Of a stretch of DNA of 5,025 nucleotides, positions 1 through 5,025 are shown piece after piece. The notes beneath the pieces were generated by a model. It was not told the origin of the DNA, made no database searches, and saw only the letters and a program-made list of their open reading frames with translations. Made by a program: the position numbers and the translations under genes. Source of the stretch: Comamonadaceae bacterium (GTDB lineage: Bacteria; Pseudomonadota; Gammaproteobacteria; Burkholderiales; Burkholderiaceae_C); NCBI GenBank assembly GCA_947374105.1, contig CANCAO010000160.1:1-5025 (forward strand), in the 5' to 3' direction. Position 1 is the first letter of the stretch. Each line of letters begins with the position of its first letter.

Positions 1-1139
1 ACCAAGTCGTTCTCCAGCACGTAGCGGCGAATCTCGCTCTCGCCACTGCCTGCGCCGCCGGTGAACAGGGGTGAGCCGTTCAGCACAATGCCAAAGCGGC
101 TGCCGCCGTCTACGGCGGGGCGCATCTTGGCAATGAGGTGCAGCAAGAACAACAACGAGCCATCGCTGACCCGTGGCAGGCCGGGGCCAAAGCGGCCGTT
201 GTAGCCTTGTTGCTCGGCTTCTTTGCGAATTACCGCTTCGATCTTTTTCCACTCCACACCAAAGGGCGGGTTGCTGAGGGCGTAGTCAAACACCTTGCCA
301 TTCAGGCCGTCAGCAGACAGGGTGTTGCCAAAGATGATGTTGGCAATGTCTTGGCCTTTGATGAGCATGTCGGCCTTGCAGATGGCGTAGGACTCGGGGT
401 TGAGCTCCTGGCCGTACATCACCAACTTGGCATCGGGGTTGAGGCTGACCAGATGTTCACCGGCCACGCTCAGCATACCGCCAGTGCCTGCGGTGGGGTC
501 ATACAGGCTGCGCACCACGCCGGGCTTGGTCAAAGCAGCATCGTCTTCAATGAAGAGCAGGTTGACCATGAGGCGGATGACCTCACGCGGGGTGAAGTGC
601 TCCCCCGCCGTTTCGTTGGACAGCTCGGCAAATTTGCGGATCAGCTCCTCAAACACCGCGCCCATTTCGGCGTTGCTGACCTTGTCGGGGTGCAAATCAA
701 TGGTGGCGAATTTCTCGGTCACCATGTAGAGCAGGCCAGACTTGGCGAGCTTGTCGATCTGGGTGTGGAACTCGAAGCTCTCAAAGATGTCACGCACTGC
801 GGGGCTGAAGGCTTGCAGGTAAGCGCGCAGGTTTTCGCCAATGTGGTCTTGGTCGCCCATGAGCTTCTTCAAGTCCAGGGCTGAGGTGTTGTAGAAGAAC
901 TGACCGGATTTGCGCAGCAGGAAGGGCTCGGGGTTCAGGCCCGCTTTCTCTCGCATGGCCTTTTCGGCCAGCACATCGGCCTTGGTGGTCTCCAGCACGC
1001 AGTCCAAGCGGCGCAGCACGGTGAAGGGCAAAATGACTTTGCCGTATTCAGACTGCTTGTAGTCCCCGCGCAGCAGGTCGGCGACGGACCAGATGAAGGA
1101 TGAGAGATTGGGGTTTTGGGGGGATGTGCTGGTGGCCAT
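1..1139 (-). CDS. hsdM: Type I restriction-modification DNA methylase subunit HsdM, N-terminal part (cut by the left edge)
   Basis: Modification subunit of a type I restriction-modification system. With HsdS it transfers a methyl group from S-adenosylmethionine to N6 of adenine in the target site, and it is also needed for cleavage with HsdR. The minus-strand frame is open from ATG at 1139 to the left edge, giving 379 codons without a stop; the family usually runs about 500 to 800 residues. Visible parts: an HsdM_N-type helical region (about 10-150, with the family stretch [17 protein letters not shown]), then HFTPREV (181-187), the SAM-binding motif DPTAGTGG (214-221), and the catalytic N6-adenine motif NPPF (290-293). 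A conserved [13 protein letters not shown] stretch follows (315-327), then [19 protein letters not shown] near the edge. The start is 11 bases after the relA stop. No strong Shine-Dalgarno is visible, but no earlier in-frame start is close, and the next Met (62) would remove part of the N-terminal domain. Family assignment is secure; whether the gene is intact beyond the edge is unknown. Confidence 0.95.
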   Translation of the reverse strand, partial: MATSTSPQNPNLSSFIWSVADLLRGDYKQSEYGKVILPFTVLRRLDCVLETTKADVLAEKAMREKAGLNPEPFLLRKSGQFFYNTSALDLKKLMGDQDHIGENLRAYLQAFSPAVRDIFESFEFHTQIDKLAKSGLLYMVTEKFATIDLHPDKVSNAEMGAVFEELIRKFAELSNETAGEHFTPREVIRLMVNLLFIEDDAALTKPGVVRSLYDPTAGTGGMLSVAGEHLVSLNPDAKLVMYGQELNPESYAICKADMLIKGQDIANIIFGNTLSADGLNGKVFDYALSNPPFGVEWKKIEAVIRKEAEQQGYNGRFGPGLPRVSDGSLLFLLHLIAKMRPAVDGGSRFGIVLNGSPLFTGGAGSGESEIRRYVLENDL

Positions 1140-1150
1140 GTGGGGTGATC

Positions 1151-3352
1151 TTACTTGCGGCGCGCTGATCTGACTCCGCCCAAAGCGGCCACCATTTCCA
1201 GCACCTTGCCCAAGCGCCCTGCGTCTGCCACCTCTATCGTTAGAGACATCCAGACCGCGCCCTTGCTCGACTGGGTGTGGGCAGCAATCACATTGATTTT
1301 TTGTTTGGTAAACACCTCGGTCACATCACGCAACAGGCCCAGGCGTTCGGCCGCCTGCACGATAACGTCCACCGGGTAGAGAGGGGTGTGGCCATGGGTG
1401 GCTGACTGTGTGAGCTTGGGCTGCCCCCAGTCAACGTCAATCAAACGGTCGCCATTGCGGGCGGCCATCTCGCGCAGGTTCACGCAGTCGGACCGGTGCA
1501 CGCTCACGCCCTTGCCGCGCGTGACAAAACCGCGAATGGCATCGGGCGGTGCAGGCTTGCAGCATTTGGCCAATTGGGTCAGCAGGGAATCCACCCCGAC
1601 CACCAGGACGCCCCCTTGTGAGCGGTCATCGGTGCTGGATTTTTTCAGCAAGGCCTGCTCATCCTGGGGGGCAACGACCTCGGGCGGGCGCAACACGGCC
1701 TCAACACTGTGCAAGGAGAACTCGTCCTTGCCCACCACCTCAAACAAATCGTCCGCCGAATGAAAACCGAGTTGTGCGGCCAAGTCGTCCAACTTCACCG
1801 CTGTTTTGCCCAGGCGTTGCAGCAGTTTTTCAACCGCCTCACGGCCCCGCGCCACTGTCTCGTGCATGGCGAGCGCGTTGAACCAGGCACGCACCTTGGA
1901 GCGCGCCCTGGGGCTGGCGATAAAGCCCAGCTCGGGGTTGAGCCAGTCACGCGACGGGCCGCCCTCTTTGACCGTCACCACCTCAACGGTCTGGCCATTC
2001 TTCAAGGGCGTATTCAAGGGCACCAGCGCGCCGTCCAAGCGTGCACCCCGGCAGCGATGGCCCAAATTGGTATGCACGCTGTAGGCAAAGTCCACCGCCG
2101 TAGCGCCTTGGGGCAACTCCACGATGGCGGCGTCTGGCGTGAGCACGTAGATGCGGTCTTCCAAAACACCCGCCGCCTGCTGGGTGCCGCTCAGGTCACG
2201 CTCCCAAGCCAGCAACTGGCGCAGCACAGCAATTTTGGCGTCGTAAGCGCTGCTGGCCGACACGCCCGTATAGCCCTTGGTGCCTGCCTCTTTGTAGGCC
2301 CAGTGCGCGGCTACGCCGTGCTCGGCATGGTCGTGCATGGCTTGGGTGCGAATTTGAACTTCAATGGCTTGACCCGCAGCGTTGCACACGATCGTATGCA
2401 AGGACTGATATCCATTGGCCTTCGGCTTGGCAATGTAGTCGTCAAACTCCTGCGTCATCGGTTGAAACTGGCTGTGCACCCAGCTCAGGGCTGCATAACA
2501 GTCGGGCACCGAATTGACCACGATGCGCAACGCGCGGATGTCATAGAGCTGATCAAAGCCGAGCGACTTGCCCCGCATTTTTTTGACAATGCTGTAGATG
2601 TGTTTGGGGCGGCCCGTGACCTGCGCTGCAACGCCTTGGACTTGCAGTTCAGTCGCCAGTTGCAAGCGCAACTGCTCGACATAGATTTCGCGTTCCATCC
2701 GCTTTTCGTCGAGCAAGCGTGCCACTTCGCGGTAGGTGTCGGGCTCCAGAAAGCGAAAGGACAGGTCTTCCATCTCCCACTTGATCTCCCAAATGCCCAG
2801 TCGATTGGCCAACTGCGCGAACACCTGGAGCGACTCCGCCGCTAGCCCAGGTGGCACGGGCGCTTTGGTTGCTGCGAAATAGCGCAGGGTCTGCAAGCGT
2901 GAGGCCAGACGCAGCATCACCACACGCAGATCGCGCGAAAACGCCAGCAGCATCTTGCGCACGTTTTCATTTTGAGAAGTGGCATTGGACGTGCGGGCTT
3001 GCTGCTGCACATGAACCAGCTTGGTGACCTCCAACGCCAGGTCGGCAAAGTTGACGCCAAAGGCCTTGGCAATCACATCCTGCGGTTTGTTCAGGTGTGT
3101 ACTGGCATAGACCAGATAGCTTGCGGCCTGCATGGCCTGTGAGCCACCGATGGTCTTGAGGATGTCGGCCACCGCGTCCGCGTGGGCCAGAGTGTTTTCG
3201 CCTGTGGGCAAGGTTTCACCCAGCAACAAAGGCTCCGCAAAAACACGTGCCCGCGCCAACACCTGGGCTTGTTCAAGCCCAGGCTCTGACGTGGCCGCAA
3301 TCACCTCAGGCAGGCGTGATGTGTCTTGGGGCTCGGATGAGTTACTTTTCAT
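1151..3352 (-). CDS. relA: RelA, monofunctional (p)ppGpp synthetase (GTP pyrophosphokinase)
   Basis: Ribosome-associated stringent-response enzyme that moves pyrophosphate from ATP to the 3' position of GTP or GDP, making (p)ppGpp during amino-acid starvation. With the ATG start it has 733 residues, close to E. coli RelA (744). Domains in order: degenerate HD domain (about 40-150); synthetase (about 230-355) with [12 protein letters not shown] (248-259), [10 protein letters not shown] (270-279), [19 protein letters not shown] (302-320), EVQIRT (331-336) and [10 protein letters not shown] (346-355); TGS (about 400-461); helical region; zinc-finger-like segment with AKCCKP (595-600) and VHRSDC (618-623); C-terminal ACT (about 659-729). 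The HD active site is lost: where SpoT has HD and ED this protein reads VY and TH, and the later LADR motif reads LASR. EFDD is the EXDD signature of synthetase-only RelA rather than RXKD of bifunctional Rel/SpoT. ATG at 3352 is preferred to an in-frame GTG at 3370: AAGGG lies just before the ATG, the GTG has no ribosome site and would overlap the upstream gene. Confidence 0.97.
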   Translation of the reverse strand: MKSNSSEPQDTSRLPEVIAATSEPGLEQAQVLARARVFAEPLLLGETLPTGENTLAHADAVADILKTIGGSQAMQAASYLVYASTHLNKPQDVIAKAFGVNFADLALEVTKLVHVQQQARTSNATSQNENVRKMLLAFSRDLRVVMLRLASRLQTLRYFAATKAPVPPGLAAESLQVFAQLANRLGIWEIKWEMEDLSFRFLEPDTYREVARLLDEKRMEREIYVEQLRLQLATELQVQGVAAQVTGRPKHIYSIVKKMRGKSLGFDQLYDIRALRIVVNSVPDCYAALSWVHSQFQPMTQEFDDYIAKPKANGYQSLHTIVCNAAGQAIEVQIRTQAMHDHAEHGVAAHWAYKEAGTKGYTGVSASSAYDAKIAVLRQLLAWERDLSGTQQAAGVLEDRIYVLTPDAAIVELPQGATAVDFAYSVHTNLGHRCRGARLDGALVPLNTPLKNGQTVEVVTVKEGGPSRDWLNPELGFIASPRARSKVRAWFNALAMHETVARGREAVEKLLQRLGKTAVKLDDLAAQLGFHSADDLFEVVGKDEFSLHSVEAVLRPPEVVAPQDEQALLKKSSTDDRSQGGVLVVGVDSLLTQLAKCCKPAPPDAIRGFVTRGKGVSVHRSDCVNLREMAARNGDRLIDVDWGQPKLTQSATHGHTPLYPVDVIVQAAERLGLLRDVTEVFTKQKINVIAAHTQSSKGAVWMSLTIEVADAGRLGKVLEMVAALGGVRSARRK

Positions 3353-3355
3353 GCG

Positions 3356-3361
3356 CCCTTC
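3356..3361 (-). promoter_or_regulatory. Ribosome binding site of relA, overlapping the upstream stop codon
   Basis: On the minus strand the sequence GAAGGG overlaps the last two bases of the hydrolase TGA stop (3360-3362) and lies 3 bases before the relA ATG at 3352. The spacing is short, but this is the only purine-rich site nearby. It supports the ATG over the GTG at 3370 and suggests that ribosomes ending on the hydrolase can restart on relA (translational coupling, inferred). Confidence 0.55.
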
Positions 3362-4244
3362 ACGCCTCACCCAACAAGAAGTCGCTCACCACCTGCACCT
3401 GATCTGCTGCGACCAACATGGGCGCGTGGCCGACCCCGGAAAACTCCACCAAACGCGCCTTGGGGCCACGCTGCGTCATCGTTTGCGCCGTCTCTACGGA
3501 GAGCAAATCCGACTGCGCTCCACGCGTCAGAAGGGTTCGGGCCTGAATCTGGTCATACAACTGCCACAGCGCTGCCTCGCCCTGCGCCACAGCCTCTTGT
3601 GTGAATGCACGAAAAGGCAAGGCAATGCTTGGGTCGTAGTGCATGACAAAGCCGCCCTGTGCGTCACCGGCGGGCTTGAGCATGGGCTTGGTCAGCGCCA
3701 GCCACTGCTCTGGCGTATGCGGGCCAAAGGTGGGGGAAACTGCCCACATCATTTGAGCGGCTTGATCCACCGATGCAAATCGCACCGGCTGCCCCAGATA
3801 GGCCGCAATACGCTTCAAAGCCTGCCACTCGAGCACCGGCCCCACATCGTTCAACACCAAACGACGAATGTCGAGCCCCGGGTTGGCTGCCAAGGCAATC
3901 AGGCCGCCCATGCTGGTGCCCACCCAATCCAGGGTGGTGGGGGCCAGATGACGCACCAGGGCCTGCATATCGGCGGCGTAAAAAGGCACTTGGTAGCCCA
4001 TCGGTTCTTTGAGCCAATCACTTTTCCCACGGCCCACCACGTCTGGGCAGACCACGCGCAAGCTCGCAGGTGCGCGAGCGCACAGGGCCTGTGCCAGCAC
4101 ATCAAAGTCACGCCCCTGGCGTGTCAGGCCATGCACACACAGCACGACATGGCTGGCTGTGGGCGAACCCCATTGCCAGTAGGCCATGTTATGGCCTTGG
4201 GCGGTATCGGGGCAATGAATGTGGTGCAGGGAAGGTTCGGTCAT
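3360..4244 (-). CDS. Alpha/beta-fold hydrolase of unknown substrate
   Basis: A 294-residue serine hydrolase of the alpha/beta-fold superfamily, probably cytoplasmic since no signal peptide or membrane segment is visible. Seen in the sequence: oxyanion-hole HGL (38-40) after a hydrophobic strand (VVLCVHG), PDVVGRGKSD (67-76), nucleophile elbow GTSMGG (109-114) with Ser111, LNDVGP (131-136), a lid-like middle part (about 140-215), a likely acid Asp246 in RGAQSDLLS, and a likely catalytic His273 in GVGHAPML. The triad is therefore complete and the length normal. Such proteins include esterases, lactonases, C-C bond hydrolases and dehalogenases, and sequence alone does not choose among them. The gene is followed after 7 bases by relA and faces bdhA across a divergent region. 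An ester or hydroxybutyrate-oligomer substrate would fit the bdhA neighbour, but that is only a guess. The start is ATG at 4244; no good Shine-Dalgarno is visible before it, so the start is slightly less sure than the gene. Confidence 0.92.
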   Translation of the reverse strand: MTEPSLHHIHCPDTAQGHNMAYWQWGSPTASHVVLCVHGLTRQGRDFDVLAQALCARAPASLRVVCPDVVGRGKSDWLKEPMGYQVPFYAADMQALVRHLAPTTLDWVGTSMGGLIALAANPGLDIRRLVLNDVGPVLEWQALKRIAAYLGQPVRFASVDQAAQMMWAVSPTFGPHTPEQWLALTKPMLKPAGDAQGGFVMHYDPSIALPFRAFTQEAVAQGEAALWQLYDQIQARTLLTRGAQSDLLSVETAQTMTQRGPKARLVEFSGVGHAPMLVAADQVQVVSDFLLGEA

Positions 4245-4268
4245 GGCTTGTGGTGTGAGAGATCAGTC

Positions 4269-4283
4269 GCGAAAATTTATCGC
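4269..4283. repeat. Imperfect 15-base palindrome, candidate operator
   Basis: GCGAAAATTTATCGC reads as an inverted repeat with six of seven base pairs matching around a central T: arms GCGA and TCGC and an A/T-rich core. It lies 25 bases upstream of the hydrolase start on the minus strand, where a bound repressor could block transcription or RNA polymerase. No known operator family is recognised, and short A/T-centred palindromes also arise by chance. Confidence 0.35.
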
Positions 4284-4286
4284 AAG

Positions 4287-4299
4287 CTCAAGGCTTGAG
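4287..4299. repeat. Perfect 6-base inverted repeat around one base, candidate operator
   Basis: CTCAAG-G-CTTGAG is a perfect dyad. With only one base between the arms it is too tight to form a normal RNA hairpin and has no U tract, so it fits a protein-binding site better than a terminator. Half of it (GGCTTGA) recurs at 4309-4315. The regulator is unknown. Confidence 0.35.
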
Positions 4300-4347
4300 A
4301 TAATCAGTGGCTTGACATCATCCTAATTCAATCGAGCCCCCTTTTTC

Positions 4348-4351
4348 GGAG
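4348..4351 (+). promoter_or_regulatory. Ribosome binding site of bdhA
   Basis: GGAG lies 7 bases before the ATG at 4359, a standard Shine-Dalgarno distance, and fixes the bdhA start. The following protein begins MLKGKTALVTGSTSGIG, the expected N-terminus of the family. Confidence 0.8.
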
Positions 4352-4358
4352 AATACCC

Positions 4359-5025
4359 ATGCTCAAAGGCAAAACAGCACTCGTCACCGGCTCCACCAGC
4401 GGCATTGGCCTAGGCATCGCCAAGGCTCTGGCACGCCAAGGAGCCAATATCGTCATTAACGGCTTTGGCGATGTGGAAGGCCCCAAGGCCGAGATTGCCG
4501 CTTTTGGCGTGCAGGTAGCCCATCACAACGCTGACATGAGCCGCCCCGAAGAGATTGAGGCGATGATGGCCTTTGCCGCCGCGAAGTTTGGCCGGGTGGA
4601 TATTTTGGTGAACAACGCAGGCATTCAACATGTGGCCCGCATCGAGAACTTCTCGACCGAGCGCTGGGATGCCGTGATCGCCATCAACCTCAGCAGCGCC
4701 TTTCACGCCACGCGCCTGGCCCTGCCCGCCATGCAGGCGGCCAACGAGGGCAAGGGCTGGGGCCGCATCATCAACGTCGCGTCTGCACACGGTTTGGTTG
4801 GCTCCCCTGAAAAATCAGCCTATGTGGCGGCCAAGCATGGCCTGGTGGGCTTGACCAAAGTCACCGCGCTGGAAAACGCCACCACTGGTGTGACCTGCAA
4901 CGCCATTTGTCCCGGCTGGGTGCTCACCCCCATTGTGCAAAAGCAACTGGACGCCAAAGTGGCCGCGCAAGGTATTACGAACGAGGCCGCGACCGAACAA
5001 CTGCTGAGAGAAAAAGAACCCTCCA
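4359..5025 (+). CDS. bdhA: D-(3)-hydroxybutyrate dehydrogenase, N-terminal part (cut by the right edge)
   Basis: NAD-dependent short-chain dehydrogenase that interconverts (R)-3-hydroxybutyrate and acetoacetate in the cytoplasm, part of polyhydroxybutyrate and ketone-body use. The window holds 222 codons of a protein that normally has about 260, so roughly 40 C-terminal residues are missing. Seen: glycine-rich cofactor motif TGSTSGIG (10-17), NGFGD (34-38), NNAG (85-88), Asn110, Ser142 in the stretch ASAHGLVGS, catalytic Tyr155 and Lys159 in YVAAK, and the CPGWVLTP segment (184-191). The substrate-binding residues known from the Pseudomonas fragi enzyme are all present: the Gln of NNAGIQ (Q90 here), His144, Lys152 and Gln196. 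This separates it from generic short-chain dehydrogenases such as FabG. It is transcribed away from the hydrolase-relA genes. Confidence 0.94.
   Translation, partial: MLKGKTALVTGSTSGIGLGIAKALARQGANIVINGFGDVEGPKAEIAAFGVQVAHHNADMSRPEEIEAMMAFAAAKFGRVDILVNNAGIQHVARIENFSTERWDAVIAINLSSAFHATRLALPAMQAANEGKGWGRIINVASAHGLVGSPEKSAYVAAKHGLVGLTKVTALENATTGVTCNAICPGWVLTPIVQKQLDAKVAAQGITNEAATEQLLREKEPS

Larger units (their letters stand above)
4245..4358. promoter_or_regulatory. Divergent intergenic region, likely holding promoters for both the hydrolase-relA transcript and bdhA
   Basis: The only real non-coding stretch in the window and clearly more A+T-rich than its surroundings. It lies between two divergent start codons, so it should contain promoters in both directions. 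A perfect TTGACA (4312-4317) points towards bdhA, but no convincing -10 hexamer follows at 16 to 18 bases, so the promoter may be weak, activator-dependent or elsewhere. GATAAT (4299-4304) resembles a -10 box on the plus strand but lacks a good -35. No convincing promoter for the minus strand could be picked by eye. Two dyad-symmetric sequences (4269-4283 and 4287-4299) and a direct repeat GGCTTGA (4292-4298 and 4309-4315, 17 bases apart) also lie here. Confidence 0.6.

Noticed and set aside
138..884. A 248-codon open frame on the plus strand opposite hsdM
   Set aside because: The minus strand encodes the conserved methylase motifs here; the plus-strand translation resembles no known protein.
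1110..1123. G4-T4-G6 run near the hsdM start (C6 tract in the sense strand), as a possible phase-variation tract
   Set aside because: Phase-variable restriction genes usually carry longer homopolymers or repeated units. Six bases is short, and the frame is intact here. Only read-level length variation would revive the idea.
1709..2845. A 378-codon open frame on the plus strand inside relA
   Set aside because: It is antisense to the relA synthetase and TGS domains, shows no recognisable domain, and no ribosome site or promoter supports it.
3353..3370. GTG at 3370 as the relA start, giving 739 residues
   Set aside because: It has no ribosome site and overlaps the hydrolase by 11 bases, whereas the ATG at 3352 has AAGGG just before it.
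3132..4298. A 388-codon open frame on the plus strand across the hydrolase and the relA 5' end
   Set aside because: It runs opposite to two well-supported genes, its translation is rich in His, Arg, Gln and Cys with no family motif, and long antisense frames are common in G+C-rich genes.
4287..4299. The perfect inverted repeat as a transcription terminator
   Set aside because: It lies between divergent starts where no gene ends, has a one-base loop, and lacks a T tract after it.

Overview
The window looks like chromosome from a betaproteobacterium, probably Burkholderiales and most likely Comamonadaceae. This is inferred from the moderately high G+C, the codon use, a RelA of Burkholderiales type, and a 3-hydroxybutyrate dehydrogenase as expected in a polyhydroxybutyrate-metabolising cell. 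Genus cannot be fixed from the sequence alone. The window is almost fully coding: three genes on the minus strand, one on the plus strand, and a single 114-base divergent intergenic region.

Right to left on the minus strand: an alpha/beta-fold hydrolase (3360-4244), then relA (1151-3352) starting 7 bases after the hydrolase stop, then the N-terminal 379 codons of a type I restriction-modification methylase, hsdM (1-1139), starting 11 bases after the relA stop and running off the left edge. The tight spacing suggests a single transcript read from the 4245-4358 region. The plus strand carries the first 222 codons of bdhA (4359 to the right edge), divergent from the hydrolase.

RelA is a synthetase-only enzyme: its HD hydrolase site is degenerate and its synthetase has the EXDD signature. 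BdhA interconverts (R)-3-hydroxybutyrate and acetoacetate, the last dedicated step in using polyhydroxybutyrate. The hydrolase has a complete catalytic triad but its substrate is unknown. HsdM is the modification subunit of a type I system whose hsdS and hsdR would lie beyond the left edge.

I see no RNA genes, insertion sequences, CRISPR arrays or clear intrinsic terminators. Each gene belongs to a known family, and I do not see a new system. The two points most worth a second look are the position of a type I restriction module directly behind relA with almost no gap, and two adjacent dyad-symmetric sequences in the divergent promoter region.
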